Assembly: GCA_029027985.1 (NCBI GenBank)
Contig: CP119076.1
Location: 930,001 to 994,000 of the forward strand
Reading direction: 5' to 3'
DNA: 64,000 nt
DNA from: Klebsiella aerogenes
Lineage (GTDB): Bacteria > Pseudomonadota > Gammaproteobacteria > Enterobacterales > Enterobacteriaceae
The position numbers and the translations under genes were made by a program. Each line of letters begins with the position of its first letter. Position 1 is the first letter of the stretch. The notes under the pieces were generated by a model that made no database searches, had not been told where the DNA came from, and worked only from the letters and a program-made list of their open reading frames with translations. Positions 30,180 through 41,087 of the stretch are shown one piece after another.

Positions 30180-31547
30180 TCAGGAGCAGATTTCGTAGCA
30201 CGGAATGTAGGCAGTACCACCTGGCAGCTTCATACGATGCTGGGCGACGAAGCCTTGTAGCAGGTCGTCCATCCGGCGCATCATTTCCGGGTCGCCGTGC
30301 AGCTTGTACGGGCCGTGTTTCTCGATGGCCTGGATGCCGACCTCTTTTACGTTGCCCGCGACAATACCGGAGAAGGCGCGGCGCAGGTCGGCGGCCAGCA
30401 CTTCCACCGGCTGGTCCGGATACAGTTTAAGATTGGCCATGTTCTCGTGCGTCGGCTCAAATGGCATCTGCAGATCCGGCGAAATACGAATCGACCAGTT
30501 GAAGCTGTATGCATCGTCGGTTTCGCGACGGCTCTCTTTCACCAGCGGCATCGCTTTTTTCATCTGGCGCGCCACTTCAGCGGCATCGTCAATGATAATG
30601 TGATAGTGGCGACGAGCCGATTCGCCGAGAGTATGGACGATGAACTCGTCCAGTACGCGGAAGTAGTCGGCGCTTTCTTTCGGCCCGGTCAGGATCAGCG
30701 GCAGCACCTGCGATTTGTTTTCCGGGTGCATGAGAATACCCAGCAGATACAGCAGTTCTTCCGCAGTACCCACACCGCCCGGGAAAATAATGATGCCGTG
30801 GGCGAGGCGCACGAACGCTTCCAGACGTTTTTCGATATCCGGCATGATGATCAGTTCGTTGACCAGCGGGTTTGGCGGCTCGGCGGCAATAATTGACGGT
30901 TCGGTCATGCCGATGAAGCGGCTGTCTTTGTAGCGTTGCTGCGCGTGACCGACCGCGGCGCCTTTCATTGGCGCTTCCATTGCCCCTGGGCCGCAACCGG
31001 TGCAGATGTTCAGCTCACGCAGGCCGAGCTGAGTACCGACGCGGCGCGCGTACAGGTATTCATTTTCGTTAATGGAGTGGCCGCCCCAGCAAACAATCAT
31101 ATTCGGCGCTTCGCCGACATGCAGCGCGCGGGCGTTACGCAGAATCGAGAACACCAGGTTGGTGATATGAATTGAACTTTCGAGGTCGAGGCTCGGGAAG
31201 CGGACAGTGTTATGAATCTGCCCGTAAACGAACAGAATATCGCGTAGAACAGCAAACAGGTTGGCCTGCAGGGAACGGATGATGCGGCCATCGACGAAAG
31301 CGTCTTCCGGCGGGTTGATCAGTTCCAGCTTCACGCCGCGTTCGCGACGCAGCACGTTAATATCGAAGTTTTCAAAACGAGACAAGAGCTCCTTGCTGTT
31401 ATCGGTCAGGCTCCCCGAGTTGAGCACAGCAAGCGAGCAGTTACGAAAGAGTTGATACAGGTCACTGCTGGCGGTGCGTTTAAGCATATCCACTTCCAGC
31501 TGCGACAGCATATCCATTGAACCAAGCGGGCTAACATGTGTAATCAA
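30180..31547 (-). CDS. ppnN: Nucleotide 5'-monophosphate nucleosidase PpnN (YgdH)
   Basis: Cleaves purine and pyrimidine nucleoside monophosphates to base plus ribose 5-phosphate; in E. coli it is allosterically stimulated by (p)ppGpp. The 455-residue protein contains the LOG-family Rossmann core: [31 protein letters not shown] and the phosphoribosyl-binding [19 protein letters not shown]- and C-terminal extensions beyond the LOG domain are typical of PpnN. Single gene on the minus strand. A link to relA, 15 kb away, is functional, not positional. Confidence 0.94.
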   Translation of the reverse strand: MITHVSPLGSMDMLSQLEVDMLKRTASSDLYQLFRNCSLAVLNSGSLTDNSKELLSRFENFDINVLRRERGVKLELINPPEDAFVDGRIIRSLQANLFAVLRDILFVYGQIHNTVRFPSLDLESSIHITNLVFSILRNARALHVGEAPNMIVCWGGHSINENEYLYARRVGTQLGLRELNICTGCGPGAMEAPMKGAAVGHAQQRYKDSRFIGMTEPSIIAAEPPNPLVNELIIMPDIEKRLEAFVRLAHGIIIFPGGVGTAEELLYLLGILMHPENKSQVLPLILTGPKESADYFRVLDEFIVHTLGESARRHYHIIIDDAAEVARQMKKAMPLVKESRRETDDAYSFNWSIRISPDLQMPFEPTHENMANLKLYPDQPVEVLAADLRRAFSGIVAGNVKEVGIQAIEKHGPYKLHGDPEMMRRMDDLLQGFVAQHRMKLPGGTAYIPCYEICS

Positions 31548-31659
31548 GTGAACTCCTTACAGGATGATTATCGTCTTCCTGTGATTACAATAGCCCTGGC
31601 TGTAGCCTTTCCACAACCTTGCGCACGCGTTAACGCACGCAAAGTGTGAAAAATTTCGT

Positions 31660-32505
31660 TTACTGTCGCGCCAGGCGGCCGATTGCCGGCACGAATTCGC
31701 CGTTGCTGCGCCATGGATTGATATCCAGGCCGCCGCGGCGGGTATAGCGCGCGTAGACGGAAAGCGATTCCGGTTGGCAGAAACGCAGCACATCATTAAA
31801 GATGCGCTCGACGCACTGCTCATGGAATTCGTTGTGATGGCGGAATGACACCAGATAGCGCAGTAGTTTTTCGCGATCGATTTTCGGCCCGCGATACTGA
31901 ATTTGCACCGAACCCCAGTCCGGCTGGTGGGTAATCAGACAGTTGGATTTCAGCAGATGGCTGACCAGCGTTTCTTCGACTATTTTTCCGCTGGCGGCAT
32001 TCTGCAGATAGTCGGCGCTGAACTGATAATTATCAATCTCGATATCCTGATCGTCGATGCAGGCGCCGTGCAGGTGGGCGACCGGCTGGCCTTCCAGTTC
32101 ATCGAGGCGGTACAGAGATACCTTCACCTCTCCCTGTGCGCAGGCGCTGAGATCGCGCGCCAGCGTCGCCTGTACTTCCTGCCAGTCGGCGAAGCGCGTT
32201 TGGTTGAAACTGTTCAGGTACAGCTTGAAGCTTTTTGATTCCACCAGATTCACGGTGGTGTCGCTGAGTTCCACGTAGCCGACGGCGACCTGCGGCAGCC
32301 CTTTCGCGTTCAGCCACGACAGTTCGTACAGCGTCCAGATATCGGCGCCGTGAAACGGCAGGCTATCGGCATGCAGACCGAGCGGATCGCGGTTCAGGCT
32401 GCGCGGTACGCCCTGTAGTAAAGAGGCGTCATAAGTATCGCGGTAATCCGTTGATTTACCGAGCGTCAGGCCAGCCAGCGCCTGATGATTATCGTAAGAA
32501 GACAT
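31660..32505 (-). CDS. queF: NADPH-dependent 7-cyano-7-deazaguanine reductase QueF
   Basis: Reduces the nitrile preQ0 to the amine preQ1 in queuosine synthesis. It is the long bimodular (YqcD-type) form, 281 residues. The QueF motif is [18 protein letters not shown], and the catalytic cysteine is in [17 protein letters not shown]. The C-terminal block [12 protein letters not shown] supplies the substrate-binding glutamate. Divergent from syd with a 68-bp gap that must contain both promoters. queE, which acts earlier in the same pathway, lies at 54187. Confidence 0.96.
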   Translation of the reverse strand: MSSYDNHQALAGLTLGKSTDYRDTYDASLLQGVPRSLNRDPLGLHADSLPFHGADIWTLYELSWLNAKGLPQVAVGYVELSDTTVNLVESKSFKLYLNSFNQTRFADWQEVQATLARDLSACAQGEVKVSLYRLDELEGQPVAHLHGACIDDQDIEIDNYQFSADYLQNAASGKIVEETLVSHLLKSNCLITHQPDWGSVQIQYRGPKIDREKLLRYLVSFRHHNEFHEQCVERIFNDVLRFCQPESLSVYARYTRRGGLDINPWRSNGEFVPAIGRLARQ

Positions 32506-32573
32506 GTTTCACCATAGTAAAGCGGGTACACTATATGCCAAGTGTATCCTGTCTAACGTGAAGAGAGAAACCG

Positions 32574-33119
32574 GTGGATCATCAGACCGTAGAAGCGCTG
32601 CAAACATTTACCCAACGTTACTGCGATGCGTGGCAGCAGCGTTATGCCAGCATGCCGCGCAGCGAAGACCTTTATGGCATCCCATCGCCCTGTATTAGCG
32701 CCAGTGATGACGATGGCGTTTTCTGGCAGCCGCAGCCGTTTACGTTAGAACAACATCTCAGCGGGGTTGAACGGGCATTAGAGATTGTGGTACAACAGCC
32801 AATTCATAGTTATTATACCACTCAGTTTGCTGGCGACATGTGCGCGCGCTTTGCCGCAGAGACCATCACGCTGCTGCAGGCCTGGAGCCCGGATGATTTC
32901 CAGCGGGTGCAGGAGAACCTGATCGGTCACCTGGTGGTGCAAAAACGTCTGAAGCTATCGCCAACGCTGTTTATCGCCACGCTGGATAGCGAATTGGACG
33001 TTATTTCGGTCTGCAATCTGAGCGGCGAAGTCATCAAAGAAACGCTCGGAACCCGAAAAAGAGAGACTCTGTCTCCCTCGCTTGCGAGTTTCCTGAATCA
33101 GCTTGAGCCCCTTCTGTAA
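32574..33119 (+). CDS. syd: SecY-interacting protein Syd
   Basis: Peripheral inner-membrane protein that binds SecY and can disturb SecYEG complexes that are not properly assembled. The 181-residue length equals K-12 Syd. The start is GTG 32574, with AGAGA upstream; there is no nearby in-frame ATG. Recognisable blocks are [28 protein letters not shown]-like ([19 protein letters not shown]) and [15 protein letters not shown]. It ends just before the csrB control region, the standard syd-csrB-yqcC order. Confidence 0.93.
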   Translation: MDHQTVEALQTFTQRYCDAWQQRYASMPRSEDLYGIPSPCISASDDDGVFWQPQPFTLEQHLSGVERALEIVVQQPIHSYYTTQFAGDMCARFAAETITLLQAWSPDDFQRVQENLIGHLVVQKRLKLSPTLFIATLDSELDVISVCNLSGEVIKETLGTRKRETLSPSLASFLNQLEPLL

Positions 33120-33138
33120 TCCATTTAACCTGGTGGTT

Positions 33139-33156
33139 TGTGAGAGATCTCTTACA
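33139..33156 (+). promoter_or_regulatory. UvrY (SirA) binding box upstream of csrB
   Basis: The 18-bp near-perfect inverted repeat TGTGAGAGATCTCTTACA matches the known UvrY box of csrB promoters. A further half-site TGTAAGAGAT lies at 33162-33171. The box is about 180 bp upstream of the CsrB 5' end, the distal position reported for E. coli. The sensor kinase BarA that phosphorylates UvrY is encoded at 41811-44561. Confidence 0.85.
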
Positions 33157-33328
33157 AGACCTGTAAGAGATCGTCATCATTTAAGCCAATTTTTTACGCC
33201 GTGTTTACACTTAACCTGTTGTTATGAAATGAGTTACCGTTTTTATAACCTTTTAGGCTTGTCACTAATCTTAAGAGATTGTCGTAGTAAGTCTTGTAAG
33301 AAGAGGCGGAATCAGTGATCCTATGTAC

Positions 33329-33693
33329 GTCGACAGGAAGTCGCGAAACGAAGAGAACATCAGGATGATGGCTCTTCTACAGGACCCGCCAGGATGGCGT
33401 TGCAAGGACAGGCTTCAGGATGAAGCGAGGATAACGCAGGATTGCGTAACGGACACCTCCAGGATGGAGAACGAGAACCGCTCAGGATGAACGGTGGATC
33501 AGGAAGATCGGGACACACTTAGGGATAAGTTATTTCACATCGGGGTGGTGTGAAAGCAGGATGCGCTAGTTTACGGATGAACTTGGTCAGGAGACCTCAG
33601 GAAAAGTTTTCAAGGACGAGCAGGGAGCACCAATGTAGCTGGAATGCTGCAAAACGAACCGGGAGCACTGTTTATACAGTGCTCCCTTTTTTT
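33329..33693 (+). ncRNA. csrB: Regulatory RNA CsrB (CsrA-sequestering)
   Basis: CsrB binds and titrates the translational regulator CsrA. The roughly 365-nt gene begins GTCGACAGGAAGTCGCG and carries about two dozen GGA motifs, around twelve of them as CAGGA in hairpin loops, for example CAGGATGATGG, CCAGGATGGCG and CTCCAGGATGGAG. It ends with a perfect 10-bp terminator stem GGGAGCACTG/CAGTGCTCCC, loop TTTATA, and seven T. Position between syd and yqcC is conserved. The 5' and 3' ends are set by similarity to the E. coli RNA. Confidence 0.95.
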
Positions 33694-33750
33694 ATTTCTC
33701 TCGCGGATTTGCTATCCTGCGCCCGGTTTACAACTCATCGAGGTTTCCCC

Positions 33751-34080
33751 ATGACTCTTCACGATAGCGTGCGCGATCGCCTGCACGCCATTGAAGCGCT
33801 GCTGCGCGAAACAAACCACTGGCAGGAAAATGCGCCGGATAGCAGCGCCTTTGCAAGCGAGCAGCCGTTTTGCCTGGATACGCTCGAACCGCTGGAATGG
33901 CTGCAATGGGTGCTGATCCCGCGTATGCGTCAACTGATCGCCAGCGGCATGCCGCTACCGCAGAATTTTGCCGTCGCCCCTTATTACGAGATGGCGCTGG
34001 ATAACGCTCATCCGGTCCGCGAACCGGTACTGGCCGAGCTACTGTTGCTCGATGCGCTGTTTGCGAGCGACGACATCTGA
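33751..34080 (+). CDS. yqcC: YqcC family protein (DUF446)
   Basis: A 109-residue cytoplasmic protein of the YqcC/DUF446 family, function unknown; the E. coli structure is an all-helical bundle. I start at ATG 33751 (MTLHDSVRDRL); the frame stays open through the CsrB terminator region, but that part encodes the RNA. The motif LEPLEWLQWVLIPRMRQLI is characteristic. It overlaps truC by a TGATG junction, so the two are probably made from one message. Confidence 0.9.
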   Translation: MTLHDSVRDRLHAIEALLRETNHWQENAPDSSAFASEQPFCLDTLEPLEWLQWVLIPRMRQLIASGMPLPQNFAVAPYYEMALDNAHPVREPVLAELLLLDALFASDDI

Positions 34081-34874
34081 TGCTGGAGATCATTTACCAG
34101 GACGAATGGCTGGTGGCGGTAAATAAACCTTCCGGATGGTTGGTACACCGCAGCTGGTTGGATCGCGATGAGAAAGTCGTTGTGATGCAGACCGTACGCG
34201 ACCAGATTGGTCAGCACGTCTTCACCGCCCATCGCCTGGACAGGCCAACCTCCGGCGTGCTGCTGATGGGGTTGTCGAGCGAAGCGGGCAGACTGCTGGC
34301 GCAGCAGTTTGAACAACACCAGATGCAAAAACGCTATCACGCCATCGTCCGCGGTTGGTTGAATGAAGAAGCGGTGCTGGATTACCCGCTGGTGGAAGAG
34401 CTGGATAAGATCGCCGACAAATTTGCCCGCGAAGATAAAGGCCCGCAACCGGCGGTGACCCACTATCGCGGCCTGGCGACGGTAGAAATGCCGGTCGCCA
34501 CCGGGCGCTATCCCACCACGCGCTACGGGCTAGTCGAGCTGGAACCGAAAACCGGCCGCAAGCATCAGTTGCGTCGTCATTTAGCCCATCTGCGTCATCC
34601 GATCCTTGGCGACAGCAAGCACGGCGATTTACGCCAAAACCGCAGCGCCGCCGAACACTTTGGCTGCCATCGCCTGATGCTGCACGCCAGTCAGCTATCG
34701 TTAACGCACCCCTTTACCGGCGAGCCGCTGGTGATCCGCGCGGGTCTGGACGACGTCTGGATGCGCGCGCTGTCGCAGTTTGGCTGGCGTGGGCTTCTCC
34801 CGCTAAATGAAAGGGTTGAGTTTGCCGACGACAGCGGTCAGGATGAGAGTATTGCGGATAATCCAGGGAGATAG
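34080..34874 (+). CDS. truC: tRNA pseudouridine(65) synthase TruC
   Basis: RluA-family pseudouridine synthase that modifies U65 in several tRNAs. The catalytic motif is [13 protein letters not shown] with the essential aspartate near residue 54, and KPSGWLVH and [14 protein letters not shown] are the family blocks. The product is 264 residues, a few more than K-12. The start overlaps yqcC (TGATG), and yqcA follows 5 bp later, giving the conserved yqcC-truC-yqcA operon. Confidence 0.95.
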   Translation: MLEIIYQDEWLVAVNKPSGWLVHRSWLDRDEKVVVMQTVRDQIGQHVFTAHRLDRPTSGVLLMGLSSEAGRLLAQQFEQHQMQKRYHAIVRGWLNEEAVLDYPLVEELDKIADKFAREDKGPQPAVTHYRGLATVEMPVATGRYPTTRYGLVELEPKTGRKHQLRRHLAHLRHPILGDSKHGDLRQNRSAAEHFGCHRLMLHASQLSLTHPFTGEPLVIRAGLDDVWMRALSQFGWRGLLPLNERVEFADDSGQDESIADNPGR

Positions 34875-34879
34875 TCACT

Positions 34880-35326
34880 ATGGCAGAAGTCGGAATTTTT
34901 GTCGGCACGATGTACGGAAACTCGCTGTTGGTCGCCGAGGAGGCGGAAGCCATTCTGAGCGGGCTGGGGCATAAAGCGACGGTATTTGAGGACCCGGAAG
35001 TACAAGACTGGGAATCCTATACCGGCAAATATGTTCTGGTTGTGACCTCAACTACCGGCCAGGGCGATCTGCCGGACAGTATCGTTCCGTTGTATAACGG
35101 CATTAAAGATATGTATCAGCCGCATCTGCGTTACGGCATTATCGCGCTCGGCGATAGCACTTACGCGAATTTCTGCGGCGGCGGCAAGACCTTTGATGCG
35201 CTGCTGCAAGAGCAGGGGGCGCGTCGTATCGGCGATATGCTGACGATCGACGCCAGCGAAGATCCGGAACCGGAAAGCGTTTCCAACCCGTGGGTTGAAG
35301 AGTGGGCGAAGCTGCTCGAATCCTGA
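34880..35326 (+). CDS. yqcA: YqcA family flavodoxin
   Basis: A 148-residue short-chain flavodoxin that binds FMN and shuttles electrons in the cytoplasm. The phosphate loop is [15 protein letters not shown] near residue 8, and [11 protein letters not shown] and [14 protein letters not shown] contact the isoalloxazine. No specific partner is established. It ends the yqcC-truC-yqcA operon, with a weak GC-rich hairpin after the stop codon. Confidence 0.93.
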   Translation: MAEVGIFVGTMYGNSLLVAEEAEAILSGLGHKATVFEDPEVQDWESYTGKYVLVVTSTTGQGDLPDSIVPLYNGIKDMYQPHLRYGIIALGDSTYANFCGGGKTFDALLQEQGARRIGDMLTIDASEDPEPESVSNPWVEEWAKLLES

Positions 35327-35795
35327 TATTAAGAGCGCCCTCTCCCTACGCAGGGGGCGTCCTTAAGAGGCCAGTGGCCGGATAAACGGTCATGGTTATC
35401 TTACCGAACGCTACCGTTCCCGGCTTCAGGCATCTGCCTGATAACCATCTAATCAATATGGCTTTTTCCTTTGCGTTTCCCCGGCGTCAAGAGAGCCGAT
35501 TCACACTCTGAACGTTATATGGCTTCTTGCCCCTCTGACGGGCGATGCTTTTTCATTTCCGTGAACTACTCCCCATAGCCTTAGGCATAAGCCACAAACT
35601 ACCGCCATCCTATCCGTCAAAGCTGTGTATATGCACGGTGAGCCTGCTGGAACCTCTTTTTATACTTTTCCTGCCAGTGACAAATGCAGTACGCCAGAGA
35701 TAACGAAAAAAACACTAACACGTCATTCTGATTACCCTACAGGTTGTGCTGTTCAGAATGAACGTAGCTAAACGCTATGATTCAGGAGTACAACA
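35327..35795. promoter_or_regulatory. 469-bp gap before gudP with a folded three-stem region
   Basis: No gene is visible. Just after yqcA is an imperfect GC-rich hairpin. At 35392-35448 an outer inverted repeat ATGGTTATC/GATAACCAT encloses two small hairpins, GAACG-ctac-CGTTC (35406-35419) and TCAGGC-atct-GCCTGA (35426-35441, partly competing with the outer stem). Further on, GCCC-ctctgac-GGGC followed by a T-rich stretch (about 35538-35562) looks like a weak terminator. The gudP promoter and CdaR control site should be here, but I cannot point to a consensus. The gudP ribosome-binding site is CAGGAGTAC. Confidence 0.45.
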
Positions 35796-37148
35796 ATGAG
35801 TTCATTAAGTCAGGCAGCGAGCGCCGCTGAAAAGCGCACGAATGCTCGCTATTGGATCGTGGTGATGTTGTTTATCGTCACGTCCTTTAACTATGGTGAC
35901 CGCGCGACGCTGTCGATCGCTGGTTCGGAAATGGCCAAAGATATCGGCCTTGACCCCGTCGGCATGGGTTATGTCTTCTCCGCCTTCTCATGGGCCTATG
36001 TGATCGGCCAGATCCCGGGCGGCTGGCTGCTCGACCGTTTCGGCTCTAAACGCGTCTATTTTTGGTCCATTTTCATCTGGTCCATGTTCACCCTGCTGCA
36101 GGGCTTCGTGGATATTTTTAGCGGTTTTGGCATTATCATCGCGTTGTTTACTCTACGCTTCCTCGTCGGTCTTGCAGAATCACCATCATTCCCCGGCAAC
36201 AGCCGCATTGTTGCCGCCTGGTTCCCGGCGCAGGAAAGGGGTACGGCGGTGTCGATTTTTAACTCCGCGCAGTACTTTGCCACCGTTATCTTCGCGCCGA
36301 TTATGGGTTGGCTGACCCATGAGGTGGGTTGGTCGCACGTCTTCTTCTTCATGGGCGGACTGGGGATTGTGATCAGCTTTGTGTGGCTGAAAGTGATCCA
36401 CGATCCAAACAACCATCCGGGCGTTAACCAGAAAGAGTTGGACTACATTGCTGAAGGCGGCGCGCTGATCAACATGGATCAGAAGAACAATGCACAGAAA
36501 GTGCCGTTCAGTGTAAAAATGGGCCAAATCAAACAGTTGATCGGATCACGCATGATGATCGGGATCTATATTGGCCAGTACTGTATTAACGCCTTGACCT
36601 ACTTCTTTATCACCTGGTTCCCGGTTTATCTGGTGCAGGCTCGCGGTATGTCGATCCTCAAAGCAGGTTTTGTCGCCTCTATTCCGGCGGTTTGCGGCTT
36701 TGTTGGCGGTGTGCTGGGCGGGATTATTTCCGACTGGTTGATGCGTCGTACCGGTTCGCTGAATATCGCGCGTAAAACGCCGATCGTGCTGGGCATGTTG
36801 TTGTCTATGGCCATGCTGATGTGTAACTACGTCAACGCGGAATGGATGGTGATTGGTTTTATGGCGATGGCTTTCTTCGGTAAAGGCATCGGCGCGCTCG
36901 GCTGGGCGGTCATGGCGGACACTGCGCCGAAAGAGATTAGCGGCTTGTCCGGCGGCCTGTTCAACATGTTCGGTAATATTTCCGGCATCGTGACCCCTAT
37001 CGCCATCGGCTATATCGTCGGCACCACCGGTTCTTTCAACGGCGCGCTCCTTTACGTCGGCATCCATGCCCTGATCGCGGTACTGAGCTACCTGATTCTG
37101 GTGGGCGACATCAAACGCATCGAACTTAAACCTGTTACGGGACGTTAA
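35796..37148 (+). CDS. gudP: D-glucarate/galactarate MFS transporter GudP
   Basis: Anion:cation symporter family member of the major facilitator superfamily; takes up D-glucarate and probably galactarate. The 450-residue protein has about 12 membrane helices. The sugar-acid family hallmark [12 protein letters not shown] is in the first helix, followed by [21 protein letters not shown] and [18 protein letters not shown]. First gene of gudP-gudX-gudD-glycerate kinase, separated from gudX by only 2 bp. In K-12 the operon is induced by CdaR with sugar diacids. Confidence 0.95.
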   Translation: MSSLSQAASAAEKRTNARYWIVVMLFIVTSFNYGDRATLSIAGSEMAKDIGLDPVGMGYVFSAFSWAYVIGQIPGGWLLDRFGSKRVYFWSIFIWSMFTLLQGFVDIFSGFGIIIALFTLRFLVGLAESPSFPGNSRIVAAWFPAQERGTAVSIFNSAQYFATVIFAPIMGWLTHEVGWSHVFFFMGGLGIVISFVWLKVIHDPNNHPGVNQKELDYIAEGGALINMDQKNNAQKVPFSVKMGQIKQLIGSRMMIGIYIGQYCINALTYFFITWFPVYLVQARGMSILKAGFVASIPAVCGFVGGVLGGIISDWLMRRTGSLNIARKTPIVLGMLLSMAMLMCNYVNAEWMVIGFMAMAFFGKGIGALGWAVMADTAPKEISGLSGGLFNMFGNISGIVTPIAIGYIVGTTGSFNGALLYVGIHALIAVLSYLILVGDIKRIELKPVTGR

Positions 37149-37150
37149 TT

Positions 37151-38491
37151 ATGAATACCCAATCCAGCCCGATCATCACCGAGATGAAGGTTATTCCGGT
37201 CGCCGGGCACGACAGCATGCTGATGAACATCGGCGGCGCACATAACGCCTGGTTTACCCGCAACATTGTGGTACTGAGCGACAACGCCGGCAATACCGGT
37301 GTCGGCGAGGCGCCTGGCGGCGAAGTTATCTATCAGACGCTGGTGGAGGCGATTCCTCAGGTGGTCGGGCAAGAGGTCGCTCGCCTGAATCGCGTGGTGC
37401 AACAGGTGCATAAAGGCAATCAGGCGGCGGATTTTGACACCTTCGGTAAGGGAGCGTGGACCTTCGAACTGAAAGTCAACGCGGTGGCGGCGCTGGAGGC
37501 CGCGCTGCTCGACCTGCTCGGCAAGGTATTGCATGTCCCGGTATGCGAACTGCTGGGGCCGGGCAAACAGCGCGATGCGGTGACCGTGCTGGGCTACCTG
37601 TTCTATATTGGCGATCGGAACAAAACCGACCTCGGGTACCTTGAGCAGACGCCGGGCAACCATGAATGGTATCGCTTGCGCCATCAGCAGGCGTTGTGTA
37701 GCGACACGGTGGTGCGACTGGCGGAGGCGGCGCAGGATCGCTACGGTTTTAAAGACTTTAAGCTAAAGGGTGGCGTGCTGCCCGGCGAGCAGGAAATCGA
37801 CACTGTTCGCGCGCTGAAAAAGCGCTTCCCGGACGCGCGGATTACCGTTGATCCTAACGGCGCCTGGCTATTGGATGAAGCGATTGAACTGTGTAAAGGA
37901 CTGCAGGACGTCCTGACCTATGCTGAAGATCCGTGCGGCGCTGAACAGGGTTTTTCCGGTCGGGAGGTGATGGCTGAATTCCGCCGCGCGACCGGGCTGC
38001 CGGTAGCAACCAACATGATCGCCACCAACTGGCGCGAGATGGGTCACGCGGTCATGCTTAACGCCGTCGATATCCCATTGGCGGACCCGCATTTCTGGAC
38101 GCTTTCCGGGGCGGTGCGGGTGGCGCAGTTGTGCGATGACTGGGGGCTGACCTGGGGCTGCCACTCGAATAACCACTTTGATATTTCGCTGGCGATGTTT
38201 ACCCATGTTGGCGCCGCCGCGCCGGGAAATCCGACCGCTATCGATACCCACTGGATTTGGCAGGAGGGCGACGCGCGCCTGACGAAAAATCCGCTGCAGA
38301 TTGTAAACGGCACCATTGCCGTGCCAGACGCGCCGGGACTTGGCGTGGAGCTGGACTGGGAGCAAGTGCACAAAGCGCACGAGGCCTATAAAGCGCTGCC
38401 GGGCGGCGCGCGCAACGATGCGGGCCCGATGCAGTACCTGATCCCTGGTTGGACATTCGACCGCAAACGCCCCGTTTTCGGCCGTCACTAA
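37151..38491 (+). CDS. gudX: Glucarate dehydratase-related protein GudX
   Basis: Enolase-superfamily protein of 446 residues, a tandem paralogue of GudD with the same length. The catalytic residues of the glucarate dehydratase group appear intact: the KLKGG lysine, VDPNGAW metal ligands, YAEDPCG glutamate and the HSNNHFD histidine. In K-12 GudX is far less active than GudD although both bind substrate. Close spacing to gudP and gudD indicates cotranscription. Differences from GudD include CHSNNHFD in place of SHSNNHFD. Confidence 0.93.
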   Translation: MNTQSSPIITEMKVIPVAGHDSMLMNIGGAHNAWFTRNIVVLSDNAGNTGVGEAPGGEVIYQTLVEAIPQVVGQEVARLNRVVQQVHKGNQAADFDTFGKGAWTFELKVNAVAALEAALLDLLGKVLHVPVCELLGPGKQRDAVTVLGYLFYIGDRNKTDLGYLEQTPGNHEWYRLRHQQALCSDTVVRLAEAAQDRYGFKDFKLKGGVLPGEQEIDTVRALKKRFPDARITVDPNGAWLLDEAIELCKGLQDVLTYAEDPCGAEQGFSGREVMAEFRRATGLPVATNMIATNWREMGHAVMLNAVDIPLADPHFWTLSGAVRVAQLCDDWGLTWGCHSNNHFDISLAMFTHVGAAAPGNPTAIDTHWIWQEGDARLTKNPLQIVNGTIAVPDAPGLGVELDWEQVHKAHEAYKALPGGARNDAGPMQYLIPGWTFDRKRPVFGRH

Positions 38492-38509
38492 TAAGAAAAG
38501 GATTACGCT

Positions 38510-39850
38510 ATGACTACACCATCTTCCACCCCCGTCGTCACGGCTATGCAGGTTATCCCGGTGGCGGGTCATGACAGCATGCTGATGAACCTGAGCGGCG
38601 CGCACGCGCCGTATTTCACCCGTAACATCGTTATCATCAAAGATAATGCAGGCCATACTGGCGTCGGCGAAATACCGGGCGGTGAAAAGATCCGCCAGAC
38701 GCTGGAAGACGCGGCGCCGCTGGTGGTTGGCAAAACGCTCGGCGAGTACAAAAATGTGCTGGGCGCGGTGCGTCATCAGTTTGCCGATCGTGATGCCAGC
38801 GGCCGCGGCTTGCAGACTTTCGACTTACGCACCACTATCCATGTGGTGACCGGGATAGAAGCGGCGCTGCTGGATCTGTTGGGCCAGCATCTGGGGGTTA
38901 ACGTTGCTTCTCTGCTCGGCGACGGCCAGCAGCGTAGCGAGGTCGAAATGCTTGGCTACCTGTTCTTCGTCGGCAACCGCCACGCGACGCCGCTGGCCTA
39001 TCAAAGCCAGGCGGATGAGCAGTGCGACTGGTACCGTATTCGCCATGAAGAGGCAATGACGCCGGATGCCGTTGTCCGTCTGGCGGAAGCCGCCTATGAA
39101 AAATACGGCTTCAATGACTTTAAACTGAAGGGCGGCGTTCTGGCCGGTTTTGACGAGGCCGAAGCGATCGATGCGCTGGCGAAACGCTTCCCTCATGCGC
39201 GCGTTACGCTCGATCCAAACGGCGCCTGGCTGCTCGACGAAGCGATTCAGATTGGTAAGCAACTGAAAGGCGTGCTGGCCTATGCCGAAGATCCGTGCGG
39301 TGCCGAGCAGGGTTTCTCCGGCCGCGAAGTGATGGCGGAATTCCGTCGCGCGACAGGCTTGCCGACCGCAACCAACATGATCGCCACCGACTGGCGTCAG
39401 ATGAGTCATACTCTTTCGCTGCAATCGGTGGATATCCCGCTGGCGGATCCACATTTCTGGACTATGCAGGGGTCGGTACGCGTGGCGCAGATGTGTCACG
39501 AATTCGGGTTGACCTGGGGCTCACACTCCAACAATCACTTCGATATCTCGTTGGCGATGTTTACCCATGTGGCCGCGGCGGCGCCGGGCAAGATCACTGC
39601 TATCGATACCCATTGGATCTGGCAGGAGGGCAACCAGCGCCTGACCAAACAGCCGTTCGAAATTAAAGGCGGAATGGTGCAGGTGCCGGCTACGCCGGGC
39701 CTGGGCGTTGAGCTGGATATGGACCGCGTGATGCAGGCAAATGAGCTATATAAGAAACATGGCCTGGGCGCACGTGATGACGCCATGGCGATGCAATACC
39801 TCATCCCGAACTGGACCTTTGATAACAAACGACCTTGCATGGTTCGCTAA
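38510..39850 (+). CDS. gudD: Glucarate dehydratase GudD
   Basis: Dehydrates D-glucarate (and L-idarate) to 5-keto-4-deoxy-D-glucarate, the entry step of diacid catabolism. It is a 446-residue enolase-superfamily protein with the KLKGG lysine, LDPNGAW and [11 protein letters not shown] metal ligands, and SHSNNHFD with the general-base histidine. The order gudX then gudD is as in K-12. A GGTCGGC hairpin after the stop separates it from the glycerate kinase gene. Confidence 0.95.
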   Translation: MTTPSSTPVVTAMQVIPVAGHDSMLMNLSGAHAPYFTRNIVIIKDNAGHTGVGEIPGGEKIRQTLEDAAPLVVGKTLGEYKNVLGAVRHQFADRDASGRGLQTFDLRTTIHVVTGIEAALLDLLGQHLGVNVASLLGDGQQRSEVEMLGYLFFVGNRHATPLAYQSQADEQCDWYRIRHEEAMTPDAVVRLAEAAYEKYGFNDFKLKGGVLAGFDEAEAIDALAKRFPHARVTLDPNGAWLLDEAIQIGKQLKGVLAYAEDPCGAEQGFSGREVMAEFRRATGLPTATNMIATDWRQMSHTLSLQSVDIPLADPHFWTMQGSVRVAQMCHEFGLTWGSHSNNHFDISLAMFTHVAAAAPGKITAIDTHWIWQEGNQRLTKQPFEIKGGMVQVPATPGLGVELDMDRVMQANELYKKHGLGARDDAMAMQYLIPNWTFDNKRPCMVR

Positions 39851-39856
39851 GATAAA

Positions 39857-39878
39857 GCCGACCTCCGCAGGGGTCGGC
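39857..39878 (+). other. Intercistronic hairpin between gudD and glycerate kinase
   Basis: Stem GCCGACC/GGTCGGC with an 8-nt loop, 6 bp after the gudD stop. No T run follows, so partial attenuation or 3'-end protection of the gud message is likelier than full termination. Confidence 0.55.
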
Positions 39879-39918
39879 AACTGCCGGTCGCCGGGGTTAT
39901 TCATATTAAGGACAGCTT

Positions 39919-41058
39919 ATGAAGATAGTGATCGCGCCGGATTCTTACAAAGAGAGCCTGAGTGCGCTGGATGTCGCCGCCGCGATAGAAGCGGGATTTC
40001 GCGAGATTTATCCCGATGCGGAGTACGTTAAAGTCCCGGTAGCCGACGGCGGCGAGGGTACTGTTGAAGCCATGGTTGCCGCGACGCATGGGCATGTGGT
40101 GCCGGTCAGGGTGACCGGGCCGCTCGGCGAACCGGTGGAGGCCTTTTACGGCCTTTCCGGCGATGCGCGCTGCGCCTTTATTGAGATGGCGGCGGCTAGC
40201 GGTCTGGAGAGCGTGCCGCTCGTGCGGCGCAACCCGCTACTGACCACCTCATGGGGGACCGGCGAGCTGATTCGTCATGCGCTGGATGCGGGGGTGACGC
40301 AGATTATTATCGGTATCGGCGGCAGCGCCACCAATGATGGTGGTGCTGGGATGGCGCAGGCGCTGGGAGCGAAACTGCTGACTGCGGATCGGCAGCAAAT
40401 GGCGCCGGGCGGCGGCGCGCTGCAGACGTTGGCGCAGATCGATCTTAGCGAACTGGATCCAAGGCTGGCAGGCTGCCGGATTGATGTCGCCTGCGACGTG
40501 ACTAACCCGTTGATCGGCCCGGATGGCGCGAGCGCGGTATTCGGTCCGCAAAAAGGGGCGACGGCGCAGATGATCGAACGCCTTGATAGCGGCCTGCGAC
40601 ATTATGCGCACATTATCGCCCGTGATTTAGATATTGATGTGCTGAGCCTGGAAGGGGGTGGCGCGGCGGGTGGCATGGGGGCTGCGCTGTATGCGTTTTG
40701 CGGCGCTAAGCTGCGTCCGGGGATTGAGATTGTGACCGACGCGCTGCAGCTGGCGGAGCTTGTGGCGGATGCCGATTTAGTGATTACCGGCGAAGGGCGT
40801 ATCGATAGTCAAACCATCCACGGCAAGGTGCCGATAGGGGTGGCGAAAGTGGCTAAACGTTTTAACGTGCCAGTGATTGGGATTGCCGGCAGCCTGACCG
40901 CCGATGTCGGCGTGGTGCATCAGCACGGTCTGGATGCCGTCTTTAGCGTGTTGTATACCATCTGTACGCTGGATGAGGCGCTGACGCATGCCGCCGCCAA
41001 CATACGGATGGCGGCGCGTAATGTGGCCGCGGTATTGCAGATGGGGGGTAAGCTGTAA
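39919..41058 (+). CDS. garK: Glycerate 2-kinase, GarK family
   Basis: Phosphorylates D-glycerate to 2-phosphoglycerate, the last step of glucarate/galactarate catabolism. The 379-residue protein starts [20 protein letters not shown] and carries [34 protein letters not shown] and [11 protein letters not shown], all characteristic of the GarK/GlxK family. K-12 has no kinase gene at this position, so here the gud operon carries its own end-of-pathway enzyme. Which paralogue name (garK or glxK) fits best cannot be decided by eye. A REP array begins 30 bp after the stop. Confidence 0.9.
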   Translation: MKIVIAPDSYKESLSALDVAAAIEAGFREIYPDAEYVKVPVADGGEGTVEAMVAATHGHVVPVRVTGPLGEPVEAFYGLSGDARCAFIEMAAASGLESVPLVRRNPLLTTSWGTGELIRHALDAGVTQIIIGIGGSATNDGGAGMAQALGAKLLTADRQQMAPGGGALQTLAQIDLSELDPRLAGCRIDVACDVTNPLIGPDGASAVFGPQKGATAQMIERLDSGLRHYAHIIARDLDIDVLSLEGGGAAGGMGAALYAFCGAKLRPGIEIVTDALQLAELVADADLVITGEGRIDSQTIHGKVPIGVAKVAKRFNVPVIGIAGSLTADVGVVHQHGLDAVFSVLYTICTLDEALTHAAANIRMAARNVAAVLQMGGKL

Positions 41059-41087
41059 CCCGGCTGGCGCAGTGGGTTTTGTCGTTT

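Noticed and set aside
33550-33750. N-terminal extension of yqcC through the CsrB 3' part
   Set aside because: The sequence there is CsrB RNA with its terminator; the conserved YqcC protein starts at 33751.
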